A stretch of 64,000 bases of DNA, taken from Leucaena leucocephala. Taxonomy: Eukaryota > Streptophyta > Magnoliopsida > Fabales > Fabaceae. Below the pieces are notes generated by a model. It ran no database searches. It worked only from the letters and a program-made list of their open reading frames with translations, and was not told the origin of the DNA. This document shows, in pieces, positions 1 through 10,721 of the stretch. Within the stretch, counting starts at the first letter, position 1; each line of letters starts with the position of its first letter. The stretch lies in the NCBI GenBank assembly GCA_037074615.1, contig CM073515.1, positions 17,631,001 through 17,695,000 on the forward strand, in the 5' to 3' direction. A program made the translations under genes and the position numbers.

Positions 1-50
1 AAGGCTGAATTACCAGTTAAGTACCAAGACCCATGATCTTACACAGTCCC

Positions 51-502
51 ATGCACTATAGGAAAGGTTCATATTAAGGGAGCGTTATTAGATCTAGGGG
101 CTACCATTAATGTAATACCTTGGTCAGTATACCTAGCCTTAGGTATGAACAATCTTTGAGACATAAGTGTAATACTCCAATTAGTTGATAGATCAATTAG
201 GTATCCTAAGGGAGTTCTTGAGGATATTCTAGTGCAGTGAACTAGTGAATGAGAGCACTTTGATTTTAAGCAGACCTTTCCTTCAAACTTCCAAGACAAT
301 CATTAGTGTGAGGCATAGTTTCATTATAATAGAGGTTAGAAGACATGTAGTAACTTTAAATATGAAGGAAGCAATAAAATATCCTTTTGATAATTTTGCT
401 TTTGTTGAGTTGAATGCCATTGATTATGCTGTTAAAGAAACTAGGGATGAGCATGAATTGAGTTTTTCTGATGAGTATAATCCTATGTTGCATAATTCCT
501 AA
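51..502 (+). pseudogene. Athila-type aspartic protease fragment (broken)
   Basis: Translation of 51-240 reads CTIGKVHIKGALLDLGA, then INVIPWSVYLALG and RSIRYPKGVLEDILV, which is the retropepsin layout of Athila-type pol (flap and active-site region, then the 'DRS-KYP-G--ED-LV' strand). The active site reads LDLGA where DLGAS or D-[ST]-G would be expected. Stop codons interrupt the frame near 160 and 240. The frame open at 245-502 continues with MKEAIKYPFDN, which fits the segment downstream of the protease. Non-functional; upstream gag is outside the window. Confidence 0.7.
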
Positions 503-1439
503 AATTCCCATGAAGGATTTCAAGGCATAAGGATTCAAATTCATCTTTGAGGGCTTATGATAACTATTTTGAATCTTTCTCCTCTATTTATTCTTTTTCT
601 TGCTCTTATGAAGGCAATACATCATGTTTTCATTATTTTGATGTGAATAACATGCTTTCAGTTTCCAAAGATTTTAAATTCCCATCTAACTTTGATATGA
701 TTTTATCAATTACCAGTTATAATGTTTTTGGAAAGGAATTTGTGAGTATTTTATAGGAATACAAGACATTGTGAAAGATGGAAATGGAACAAACAAAGAG
801 GGGTTGAGCTTATGTGGCCACAAGTCGTGACTAGATATGAACTTGATAAGGAAGAGACTCTCTGTGCAACAGAGTTGTGACAAGATGATTGTTTAGTAGC
901 GACTAGAAACTCCTAAGACACAAAATCGTGACACGAAGATGATGAAGTTGTGATGGCATATTAGGGTGCTGAGGGACAGGCTCTCTATGATCAAAAGTCA
1001 TGACCAAAGGACGATTACGTCGTGACCAAATGTTCTAGAGGCACTCACTGTCAGTTTGAGTCATGATGAGAAGTTGAAAGGTTGCGACTATAAATGGTAG
1101 CACAACCACTAAATTTCAAATTCATTCAACTCCACAATCTGCTATTTTAGTTAAAGGGCCAATATGTTCTAACTCTATTTATCCTCATTCATATTCAACA
1201 ATTATCTCTTATACTTTAAGATTCTTGAATGATTCGATCTCAAATAATGATACAGGAATGAAGGAAAGTGATCCTAAGTATGTTGCAGCAGTATACCAAC
1301 CTCAACTGGGTAAATCACTTGAGGAAGTGAAACATATAAAGGATATAATGGGAACACAATCGAAGTTTGTTGCTAATATATACCAGCCATATTTGGGCAA
1401 GTTCAAGTTTAAATAGGGAAAATTCAAGACAAGATTGGA
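503..1439 (+). other. Degenerate Athila internal DNA with GTCGTGAC-type motifs
   Basis: No conserved domain is visible. From about 820 to 1090 the near-palindrome GTCGTGAC recurs (exact at 824-831 and 1019-1026, with variants such as GTCATGAC between). A 63-codon frame at 1225-1416 contains a duplicated peptide (YVAAVYQPQLGK, then FVANIYQPYLGK, 29 codons apart). I do not recognise it and cannot say whether it was ever translated. Confidence 0.4.
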
Positions 1440-1551
1440 TGGACTTCGTAATATAAACAAAGTGCCCGATTGTGGAGAGAAGGCAATGGGGAAGATTTTT
1501 CAATCAAATAGTCATCTCTTAAACTTTTATGAGTTCCCACCACCGCCCTGA
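1440..1551 (+). pseudogene. Athila integrase C-terminal fragment
   Basis: The frame reads VPDCGEKAMGKIFQSNSHLL then NFYEFPPPP before a stop at about 1549. It matches the C-terminal tail of Athila-type integrase ('..A-GKIFQ-N-H-LK-YEE..') and lies at the same place relative to the following CCAGGTTGTCCCTTTCC segment as the minus-strand copy near 34150-34230. Catalytic domains are absent because the element is internally deleted. Confidence 0.6.
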
Positions 1552-1990
1552 GGCCAGGTTGTCCCTTTCCTATCTCTTGGTTTTTACAAGTTTTCTTAAT
1601 GTGCTATATGTTTGACATGTTGGTTTGATGATTGGAAAGGGATGAACTAGTAGAAGTAAGAGTAAATTTTTTCTCTGCTTGATAATTCAATAGTATAGTG
1701 TAATTTTAGTCTGTTTCTTTTTGAATAATACCCTTATGTTGCCATATTTTGTTTACTTATTATTGGTTCTTTGAGCTGAATCCACACTCAATTACATGAT
1801 TTTAGCCTACCCATCTTGTTATCTTTATTTTCCTTATATTACGATGTATGATTTGAATGTGACTGAGAGCTTCACCGTGAAATTGCATTGAGTGATGTAT
1901 TTAAATGCTGTGCTAAAGCTGGATTTAAATTGACCTTATATAGTGTTGTGTGTTTATAATTATGCTGATAGTGAGGACACTGTCAAGTTT

Positions 1991-2004
1991 AAGTGTGGGG
2001 GAGA
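1991..2004 (+). promoter_or_regulatory. Purine-rich tract downstream of Athila pol
   Basis: AAGTGTGGGGGAGA resembles the polypurine tracts that prime plus-strand DNA synthesis in Athila elements. It is not next to an LTR. The same tract occurs in the minus-strand copy at about 33659-33674, and a second one stands directly at that copy's LTR. This is therefore the internal (central) tract of the pair. Confidence 0.55.
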
Positions 2005-3234
2005 CATTATTTTTTATGTGCTAATTAATGCAAAATTCTTTGATTAATCCAATCTTTCATCACAAAATTTTTATTTTTTTATCTTAAGGTGTGATGAATT
2101 GCTAAAATTTGGATCCCCACTTTAAACTGTTTTGTTACTGGCTAAAAGGTTTTAGTGTAAAAGATATTTTGGGCGTTGAAAACTATCAAGTGGTAGCCTT
2201 TGTGATTTTTGTCATGACCTATGTGTTGCATAGTCATGACCTTACATGGATTTTGACTTAATATGCTCTCTGTGAAAATCAGTCGTGACACGAGTACAAT
2301 TAGGTCACGACAATATCTATATGTGTATTGTTATTGCAAGTTAATCATTCCTAGTCATGACTATTTGTTGTAAGTTCAAGGTAAACACTCACTGGGAAAT
2401 TTGGTCAAGACCTTCACATTTTCAAGTTGCGACTTGAGTCTAAAAATGTCAATTTACCTTCTCTTTGCTTTGTGCAATATTATATAGAAGGATTCATTTT
2501 GAGCTACTAAAGTTTTATAATGATTCACTGCCCTTTTATATTTAACCTTTTGCATGAAATAGTTTATAGAAACCATTGTCACACTTGCATTTTTAGAAAT
2601 GTAAACTAAATTGGAAGCACTCAAGTTTTTATAGTTAAATTTAGGATTATTACATGATTCTTGGTGATTACTTTGGAACTTTTAATCTATCATTCAAGAG
2701 GATTTTCAATTGTGATAAGTGTTTTAATGCCTAGTGAATGATGAACATTGTTTGAGACTTTAGCTTGTGAGCAATTTAGATGAAAACCTTAGTTGGAAGG
2801 ATTCTCGGCATAAATTTCTATATTGAGTAGTTATTTAATTGGTTTATATCCTCTAGAACTTGTCTTAGCTCTGAGTTGAAAATTACTTGCATATTGATAT
2901 TATTGAATATGATAGAGGCATTCATTTCTAAACCCTTATATCCTAAACACAAGCCCACACATATTATATCCATAGTCACCCCCTTTAAGCCCATCATTTT
3001 TTTCTTTTTTTCTATCATAGAAAGTCATATATGCATGAGCATCTCTTTGAAATAAACTTCTTATTCATGTCAGAAAATCAATCTGATTGTGAAATTGTGC
3101 TACATCTTTTATGTACAAGGTGCCAAATAAAGGAGAGAACAAGCGTATTGCCTAAATTGAATGAGGTACTATTATCAACTCCTATTAGCACAATCACTAC
3201 CTCTAAACCTCAGAAGACATGAATTCATGCTATA
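2005..3234 (+). repeat. Athila 3' non-coding region (partial)
   Basis: No frame of interest. It contains a second cluster of GTCATGAC/GTCGTGAC motifs at about 2210-2460 (exact at 2282-2289). Nearly all of it can be followed as reverse complement in 32400-33660. It breaks off where the chromovirus LTR begins at 3235, so this copy has no Athila LTR in the window. Confidence 0.65.
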
Positions 3235-4437
3235 TGTCATATCCTATTTTTTTCCTATCTATATAATACTGACAGAGGAAAGAGGTTTGGAAAGGATTGT
3301 GACGATGATAAGAAGGAATGAGAAAGGTTAGCCAAGTCTTGAAGAAAGAGAGGGACTAAAATGAAAAGTTTAAAGGTTCCATGGTGGAAAATAAAAGTAG
3401 ACAAAGGCTTTGGGGCATTAAGTGTAATTATGAAAAGTTGAGGGTTAAAGTGTAATTTTCAAAAGTTTAAGGGCAAAATGGTAATTATTGAAAGTTGAGC
3501 CAAAAATGCCCAGAATCATATTAGTCTCAAATTTTCTTGGTAAATAGAGAAAATGATTTTGATCAGTTTGACACAACACAGAATTTTGATTTGAGGTCAT
3601 GAAAAATTTATATTAATTTTTGAAGAAAGGGAAATTAATATAATATTATCTGGACCTAAAAATCATATAAAATTTGGTATTAAATTCATATAATTAATAT
3701 GAGAATTTATGAAACTGATAGAGTTCAAAAAGGAGTTTTGTAGAATTTATTATAGAATTTATAGTGGATTAAAACACCCAATAAATATGTTTCAAGGGAA
3801 TTTCTTGGGAGTTAGCCCATGAAGGTAGCTGACCAGGTAGAAGGCCTAAAATGACACCTTATAGGCCCAATAATATTTTTAGATAAGTATGTGGGTCAGG
3901 GCTAATAAAGCCCAGGAAAAATGTAAAATTAAGAAAATGCCACTGAGTATGCCACTGTGTTGTGTCATTGAGTCAGAGTTACATGAAAGGTATTTTCATC
4001 ATTTGACTGAGGTTAGACAGTCAAGGAGAGTTCCCAAAATAGTTGAGCATAGTCAGGAAATACTCTGATGATGTGTGAAAAGACGATAATGCCCTTGAAA
4101 AATTAAAGTGAAATCGTATACTGATAAAGGATCTTTAAGAAATATAGGAAATTTTTATAAAGATCTCTGGGTCTCAGAAAAATTTGAGACTTTGCAGGGG
4201 ATTTATTTTATATTAGAATGAATTTTTAAAATGTTAGAACATTAAAAGAGGTGTCTAGCATTTATTTCAAAACTAGGATAATTTAAGGATATCGGTATAA
4301 GGAAAGTGCTTTAGGATTTGCGCCAATTAGCTATTGGACCCAAGGAAGGCCTAGGGTAGCCCAATAAGTCCTAAAAGTTTTCTTGGAGCCCAAGTCCAAT
4401 AATGAATAATTTATGAATTTTTGAAAAAGAATATGTT
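3235..4437 (+). repeat. 5' LTR fragment of host chromovirus
   Basis: It begins TGTCATATCC, like the other LTRs of this group at 4718, 14816 and 29110. It has the same early layout: GAAAGAGGTTTGGAAAGGAT, then alternating phrases of the type 'agggactaaa' and 'gtaattataaa'. About 1.2 kb remain. At about 4438 it joins RT sequence, so the 3' part of the LTR, primer site and gag are deleted. Confidence 0.65.
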
Positions 4438-4717
4438 TAGGACTCGATACAATTATTTTGGACTTCTAGTGATATGATTTTGTCTGACAAATACACCTAC
4501 AATTTTCATGGACTATATGAATAGAATCTTCAAGCCCTATTTAAATCAATTTGTTGTAGATTTTATTGATGATATCCTAGTGTACTCTAAATATGCAAAA
4601 TAGCATAAAAGGCGCCTGAAAATTATCCTTATTACTCTTAGAGAAAATCAGTTTTATGCTAAGCTTAGTAAATGTGAATTTTGCCTTCAACAAGTCAAAT
4701 TTCTCGATCATGCCATA
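4438..4717 (+). pseudogene. Ty3/gypsy reverse transcriptase fragment
   Basis: The translation carries the RT palm: FMDYMNRIFKPYLNQFVV, then FIDDILVYSK (catalytic D-D at 4568-4573 intact), then KLSKCEFCLQQVKFLDHA. A TAG follows at 'K-stop-HKRRLK'. The RT start is deleted, and the 3' end is interrupted at 4717 by the LARD. The reading resumes at 17848 with the sequence that follows FLDHVISHEG in the copy at 44.6 kb. Non-functional. Confidence 0.8.
4713..4717 (+). repeat. Left target-site duplication of the LARD element (CCATA)
   Basis: It pairs with TCATA at 17843-17847. The undisturbed homologue at about 44574 reads CATGTCATATCCC, which shows that TCATA is the original and the left copy has one T-to-C change. 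Confidence 0.8.
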
Positions 4718-4753
4718 TGTCATATCCTAATTTTTCCCTATCCGTATAGTACT

Positions 4754-6521
4754 TGTTGGAAAATGTGCCCTAGGGGCCAATTATTGTCTTATGAACATTA
4801 TTGATTTATGAATTTATTAATTGTGTTATCATATTATTTGCATGTTTATTGTGATGACCATCCTTGGATAATTCATGATCTTATCCTAAATGTCCCTGGT
4901 TGGTCATCTATGTGGGAGCAAAGATGAAATAAGGCCAGTATGACTTTGAAGATGTATAGAGATATAAATCAAAGTCATAGGCACATGTAAGAGTACAAGG
5001 TGTTGGACCAACCCGCTATGAGAGAGCTGCATGGGTTACGTCATAAGCTTCTCTCATATACAAACCATGTCACTATGCCCTTTGACCTGAGATCATCATG
5101 GATTCCTACATGACAAACGCTCAGCTTTGACCTAGTCAAAAGTCACTTTTGACCGAGTGATCATAAAGACTATGTTCGGGCTTAGTGGTTTTTCATGCGG
5201 AGGAATGTGAATAGTCAAGATGGAATTTGTCCCTCACATTCGTAGAGAGATATTACTGGGCCCCTCGATGAGTGAGTCTGAGAAATGTATGGCCATACTG
5301 TAATAGAAAGGTAGTTTCATTTCTATAGTCAGACTACTCAGGGATCGAGAAAGTAACGGTCAGGAATAGGAGGATGACATTATCCATGCCTTAACAATGA
5401 CCAAAATATCACGTGACAGAAGGGACATGATATGGTTGTATAAAAGGTTACATCGTTTATCGATCCTCATATGATTTGGGTAGTCGTTATGTCTTGCTAG
5501 AGACCGCTTGTGACTTGTGGGCCAATATAGCAAATGGCCCACTACCAACTTCATATGGGCCTACAGGGTCACACACAAAATAGCTCAACACGAGCTATGA
5601 TGTCCAGATTCATTGAATCTAAGACATATCTAGATTCAATGAATAATCTAAGGTTGATGTATATATTTATTTATATTTATATTCGTATATATATATAAAT
5701 TCGTATATATACATTATATATAAGGAATATATAGGATTTAATTTATAAGGATAAATTAAATCTCTATCATGTTTGAATTTAAAATTCAAATTGATAGAAT
5801 ATCTCATATAAGAGATATTTACAAGATTTAATTTATAAGGATAAATTAAATATCTATCACGTTTGAATTTGAAATTCAAATTGATAGAATATCTCATATA
5901 AGAGATATTTATAAGATTTAATTTATAAGGATAAATTAAATCTCTATCACGTTTGAATTTGAAATTCAAATTGACATGATATCTCAAATTTGATTTATGA
6001 AAATAAATCAAATATAGTCCCGTCTTATCTTTATTTTAAATTAAATAAATATGTGAATTAAATCTGTGGGACTGATTTAATATAAATATTATTTATTTAA
6101 TTAGTTTCTTATCAAATCATACAATATATGATATTTTATTAATTTCAAAATTAATATAGATTAATTCCAAAATCCAATTTGGTTGACAAAAACGCAGAGC
6201 ATCCTATATATCTGATTTTAGGAGCTACGTTTTTTTGAACAACACATAACACAAAAGTTCGAAGGGAATCTGCAAAAGGTTTACAGATAAGAAACTGTTG
6301 AAATAGAGACGGAGAGGACGAATTGTTGAGAACAGCGTTCACACGAACAGCGTTCCAACCATGAACGAGAGCACGAGCCGCGGAGAGGAGCTGTGGAAGT
6401 GTCAGAGGAACATTGAGGGTAATGCTTCTTCCCACTTGACTTAAACACATATGGTAGATCCTGGCAAGGAATGGAAAACTTTTTAAGTTAATTTTCGCTG
6501 CTTGTCTTCCAATTCCTTTTA
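4754..6521 (+). mobile_element. Copia solo LTR (1768 bp) with TSD GTACT
   Basis: It starts TGTTGGAAAATGTGCCCTAG and ends CTTCCAATTCCTTTTA, nearly the same as the LTRs of the complete copia element at 18985 and 25823. GTACT at 4749-4753 is repeated at 6522-6526. The flanks join to give the uninterrupted LARD LTR wording seen at 14840-14860 (CCGTATAGTGCTGATAG). The terminal dinucleotide reads TA instead of CA. No internal region is present, so it arose by LTR-LTR recombination. Confidence 0.9.
5735..6004 (+). repeat. 90-bp tandem repeat, three units, in copia LTR
   Basis: Units begin at 5735, 5825 and 5915 with GATTTAATTTATAAGG. Each holds perfect inverted repeats: GATTTAATTTAT-AAGG-ATAAATTAAATC (12 bp arms) and TTTGAATTT-G-AAATTCAAA (9 bp arms), and the first two units add ATATCTC-6nt-GAGATAT. 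The other three LTR copies of the family have only two units. Confidence 0.9.
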
Positions 6522-7794
6522 GTACTGATAGTGGAAAGAGATTTGGAAAGGATTATGACGAACATTCGAAGAAATAATAAAGGTTAGATAATTCTTTAAG
6601 GAAGAGAAGGACTAAAATGAAAAGTAGAAAAGGTTAAAGGCAACAAGTGAAAGTAGAAACAAGATTTGGGCTAAAAGTAGTCATTTCTAAAAGTTAAGGG
6701 ACTTAAATGTAATTAAGTAAAAAGTTCAAGGCCAAAATTGTAATTATAGAAAGATCAGCCCAAAAAGGGTTATAACTGCCCAGAAGCTTTTTAGTCCCAT
6801 ATTCGATCAGTAAATAGAGGAAGTTGCGCTGGTTAATCTGGCTTGATACAGAAATTTTATTAGGACTCCAAACAATAGAAAATTATCTGATAGTCTAAAA
6901 GTTATCTGAAATTTTATCAGATTTCATGGACTTCAGATGTAAGTGGGTAAATTATAGGAAAATGTGCCCTACAGTGTCAGATGTCCTGGATCTGACAGAA
7001 CTCTGGAAGAAGTTCTGTATAAAAAGTTATTCACATATTAATGAATTTTGACGGGAGTTTGATAACACCCGTGATCCGATAATGGAATTTATCGGGTATA
7101 TAAGCCTGGATAGAATGAGATTATATGACCTCATATATAGGCCCATGATGACGCCAAGAAGGGCCCAGAACCCAGGGACTATTCCATCAGTAGAAGGGGC
7201 CAGTGTCCAGAAAAAGTGCGAAATTATGAAAATACCTCTGGATGCCCAGATTGTACCAGAGATGGATGAAGGGCATTTTGGTCACCTGGGACATGCTAAA
7301 AATGTGGCACATGGTATAAATATGATTAGTTGAGCCTAGATACACCCTGAGGCAGTATAAAGAGGGGTAAAATGACTATTATGCCCTTAGTGTCAATATA
7401 GTGTAAGAAAAGATACCAAGGGTATTTTGGTCATTTTCTAAGGAATGGATGGCAAATAAATACTCATTATAACCATGTCAAGGGTATGAGAAGCCTAGAC
7501 ATTGATTTCCAGGATAGAATACATATCCTGGTATATTATAGAAAAATTCAAAACAGAAAATAGTTAAGTTGTTGTGAAACTGCTCTGATCGGTACCGGAT
7601 TAGACTAGAATTTTTCCAGAAGCTTCCTTACACTATGAGCACGCCACCTAGCCCTATTAGGTGTCCCATGAGCTGTCCCACATGATGTCATAATTATTCT
7701 TTTATGAAAAAGTAAAATCCAATATTAAATGTGAGCATTTAGATCAAATAGTAACCAAATCAATCTTGGCCATTGATTTTTCTTGGATTTTGGC

Positions 7795-7802
7795 TATAAA
7801 TA
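7795..7802 (+). promoter_or_regulatory. Candidate TATA box of LARD 5' LTR
   Basis: TATAAATA followed by CCCCCTCATT. The same core with a run of C is present in every long LTR of this group in the window (16101, 39468, 61203 and, on the minus strand, 36799-36806), although the surrounding sequence diverges. It probably sets the transcript start about 30 bp downstream. Confidence 0.65.
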
Positions 7803-7925
7803 CCCCCTCATTCTTCCCAAAACCATGGCCTTGTGATCCCTTGGGGAAACTCTTGCAAAATGAAAACTCAAGCCAAGACAAAGAAGATTCAAGGTTCCAA
7901 AGTTCAAGCAAGCTAGAGATTAAAG

Positions 7926-9079
7926 GTAAGCAATCTATCCTAGCTTATTTTCCTTTCATTTGGGAGCTTGAACTTAGGGTTTTCATGGGAGAAAAGTTAT
8001 GTTTTCTATAAGGGGTTGTGCTGCCCAATAACCTTAGATGAAAGGGGAAAGAAGAAATTAAAGTTAGAAACATATGATTGAAGCTTAAACGAGCTAATTA
8101 AGAGATTGGTTGTTGAATCAAGTTGATATTCTTGACTTTGCCTTAGTGGAACATGTTCTGTCTGCAATGTTCATGAGGGAAGGAAATTGAATTTCAATGA
8201 TTTAACGCTTCCATTGAATTTAGATGATGATTTTGTGTAGGATTGGAAAGGTTTTGAACCTTGAAAGTATTGAAATTCCAAGATTGTAGTTTTCAAATCC
8301 TTCTCTATTGATGTTCACTCGCATGAACAGTGATTATAATTTCATGATTTTGATGCTTCCAATGGTTTTAAAATGAAAAGTTGTGTGGGATAAAGTAGAG
8401 AAACAAGTATGGGAAGCATTGGAATCAAAATGAGAATTTTTGAAAGAATTAAGTGCAGTTTTGGTTCTATACAGCATGCGATGAAGGAGCTAGAATTTAA
8501 TGATTCTAAGCTCATAAATGGATTTAAAAGATGAAATTGTGTATGGTAAATTCAAGGCATCAATTGATTCCAAGACCAAGTCCATTAGTTAAGATTAAGG
8601 AAAGTTAATGAGATTAATGTTGAAGAAGTTATGTTAGTTAAAGTGAGTTTAATGCTCAAGGAAGTTAGATTGTAATTGATGAATGATTATGTGATGTTAG
8701 GAATTGATTGGTATGCTCCAAGAGAGGCAGCCACATATTCAAGGAAAGTGAGAAGAATGAAGCAAGTTAAGGTGAAAGAAAGTCAAGTGTTCAAGGTAGT
8801 AAACTAATCCTAAACTTGTATGCATTGAATGTTATGCTTGATTGTGCTATGTCTTGATTGAACTGTGTTTCCTATGTGCTTATGTATGAAGCTTTTTTTA
8901 TATGTTTACTTTGGCCAATTGTATTTTATATGTAACATGGAAGCATGCACATGACACAATAGTAACACTTTCATAAGCAAGTATAAGTATTTACATTAAT
9001 GCATGCATTATTTAGTACCGTTTGCTACTGAGATTTCACTTGAAATCTCATCCCTTTCCATGTAATCCCAATCCCACAG
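7926..9079 (+). other. Candidate leader intron inside LARD 5' LTR
   Basis: The 5' boundary reads TTAAAG|GTAAGCAATC about 130 bp after the TATA box. The 3' boundary reads CCCAATCCCACAG|GTTTATG, preceded by a pyrimidine-rich stretch. The same two boundaries bracket the corresponding region in the other LTRs: 16232-17254, 39581-40542, 61317-62283, and minus 36625-36042 with a GC donor. This is an inference from splice consensus and position; no transcript data are available. Confidence 0.45.
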
Positions 9080-9670
9080 GTTTATGAATGATGAAAGAGG
9101 ATGATGAATCATGAAGAAAAGCTAGGGATTGGATAGTATATATGTTATGTGAATGTGTAATGTTGCTGTATGACCAATGTAAGCAGTGATGGTCATGATG
9201 TAATGAAAAATAGTAAATGATGGAATAAATATATGAAATTTTACAGACATTTAGATGAAATTCCAAGCTTCTTTTTGACACCAAGAATGCTTTATTTGGA
9301 TGTCTGTACAAAGAGAACTGATTTTCTAAAGTAAGGGACCAGAATCTGTTTCCAGGATTTTTGACCAAATGATCTGTAAATTTTGGCAAATAAAATGTAT
9401 TAATTGGCTAATCATTTGGTCTGGAAATTATTTTTTCCTTAAATTTCAAGATGTTATATTCATTTAGCTTTTTGAACCACTTCATTTCGAGTTTTCTAGA
9501 ATTAGTTATGATTTTTCAAAGTTTGTTGAATAACCTGGAATACCATATGAACAGTAACCCGAGAAAGAGTAAAATTCCAGATTTAGCTAATGAGCTTCCA
9601 AGGTCTTGGAAGTGGTTCTAAATGCTACTGATTGGTCCCTAATACGTATGAAAGTAAAGATGTTACATTT

Positions 9671-9682
9671 TGGTATCAGAGC
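9671..9682 (+). promoter_or_regulatory. Primer binding site, initiator tRNA-Met type
   Basis: TGGTATCAGAGC lies three bases (TTT) after the LTR end at 9667. This is the usual plant retrotransposon sequence complementary to the 3' end of initiator tRNA-Met. The minus-strand chromovirus at 63579-63590 has the same site with the same TTT spacer. Confidence 0.85.
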
Positions 9683-9875
9683 AGAAGTTTTTGGCATGAT
9701 ATGAGATTATTCCCAGACCCTAACCCTAAATAATAAATGTTTTGTTAAGTTAGGGTATTTATTGGGATAGTTAGCATTGCTTAATTAAGCAAATAGTGCA
9801 AGAATAAATATGGATTTCACAAAGTTAAGTTAGAGGCTTCAGTTAATAAGGGAGACCCGAGTCTAGTAGTGATAT

Positions 9876-10721
9876 ATGGACATGGTATACATCCAAACTC
9901 TGAGCATCCCTTACACCATGAAGAGAGTTCAGATGAGAGAAGTCTACAGTAGAATGTCCCTGGATATTTCTGTGGACTCAAACCTGCAGTCTGGATGTCA
10001 CATAGGGATACAGCCTAAAGCCCAGTATACCCCAGATAATGTTTACTCTAGTGACTCTACACAGTATGAGTTTGTTGGAGTGCCATCTAATCCTACTGTA
10101 CATTTTATTCCTCCAATGAGAGGACAGATTATGGCTAAGGAAGCTAATTACTGGTTCTGGATTATAGGTATACCATATATTATTCATCATCCACTAGAGT
10201 TTGAGGACAGAGTTACTATGAGTAATATACCACAATCCCCTAATTCAGATATCTAGTCAGAGTTTATGACAGAACCTGTTCATTCCCAAAGTCTAGGAAT
10301 ATGTGGCTTTATAGAGAAGGATTAGTGTGATATTCCTGGCCCTAGTTAACCCCAGCTTTCTTTGTTAAAGACAGATAATGCTGACCATATTAGTCTCAAG
10401 AAAGCTGTGGAGAGTGAACTACTCAGTGTAGACCAAGGAATGGACAGAAGTAGAGATCAAGAGCAGTCAGTTTACTTACAGTTCCTCAATGCCATATCAG
10501 GGATGATAAATAGATATACAGTAGAGGGCATTAACCTAAATCAAGTTTATACTCTAGAGGACTAGCATAAGATGATAGTAAGCTAAGTACTGCCATATAC
10601 CCCTACATGGCATATAGAGCTAAGTGAGTATCTGGCAAATAATCCGCCAGTTGATATTTAGGGGTGGCATATCCGTGTACAGAAGTATGTGCAGTCTATA
10701 ATCCCTTAGAAAGAAATGTAG
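9876..10721 (+). pseudogene. Degenerate pre-gag reading frame retained in the LARD
   Basis: A single frame runs for 282 codons, broken only by in-frame stops (first at 10254-10256, later ones mostly TAG) and by no frameshift I can see. The C-terminal half resembles the pre-gag frames at 41330-42012 and, on the minus strand, 59336-63480. It has DIPGPS, then a helix ending in TLED, then LPYTPTWHIELSEYL, where the relatives have TLEDW and LPLTATWRVGL-QYF. The N-terminal half (126 open codons) is not clearly alignable. Function is unknown. It is notable because the element has lost gag and pol. Confidence 0.55.

Larger units (their letters stand above)
1..3234 (+). mobile_element. Athila-type Ty3/gypsy remnant, internally deleted
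   Basis: The stretch keeps, in order, a retropepsin-like segment (51-502), non-coding DNA, the last codons of an integrase (about 1440-1551), a purine tract (1991-2004) and part of the long 3' non-coding region. It matches, in opposite orientation, the minus-strand Athila copy at 30485-35440: for example 2650-3230 mirrors about 32400-33000. RT, RNase H and most of integrase are missing. It ends at 3234, where a chromovirus LTR starts. The assignment to the Athila lineage rests on the protease and integrase wording and on the G-rich tract; the exact family is not known to me. Confidence 0.75.
4718..9667 (+). repeat. 5' LTR of LARD element (interrupted at 4754)
   Basis: It starts TGTCATATCC and ends GTTACA immediately before the TTT spacer and primer site. 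It is interrupted 36 bp in by a copia solo LTR. Pairwise reading against 14816-17842 shows near-identity over the full length apart from scattered substitutions and one deletion of about 120 bp in the 3' copy. It contains a TATA box (7795), a splice-donor-like site (7926) and a splice-acceptor-like site (9079). Confidence 0.85.

Noticed and set aside
5667..6011. Minus-strand frame with repeated peptide (RDLIYPYKLNL...NLNFKFK), also at 19866, 26752 and 47506
   Set aside because: It is the translation of the 90-bp tandem repeat in the copia LTR. The unit length of 90 is divisible by three, so a frame stays open by chance.
7766..8011. Frame MAIDFSWILAINTPS in LARD LTRs (also at 16072)
   Set aside because: It starts upstream of the TATA box and crosses it, so it cannot be read from the LTR transcript as a whole. 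It is shared by both LTRs through homology only.
9048..9389. Minus-strand frame of 113 codons in LARD LTR (also 17223)
   Set aside because: Antisense to the LTR, no conserved domain, and present in both LTRs because they are copies.
9671..9682. tRNA gene
   Set aside because: TGGTATCAGAGC is only the primer binding site. No cloverleaf is present around it, nor around the other primer sites.
9716..9732. Telomere-like ACCCTAACCCTAAATAA just after the LARD primer site
   Set aside because: Only about two units. Too short to be an interstitial telomere array.
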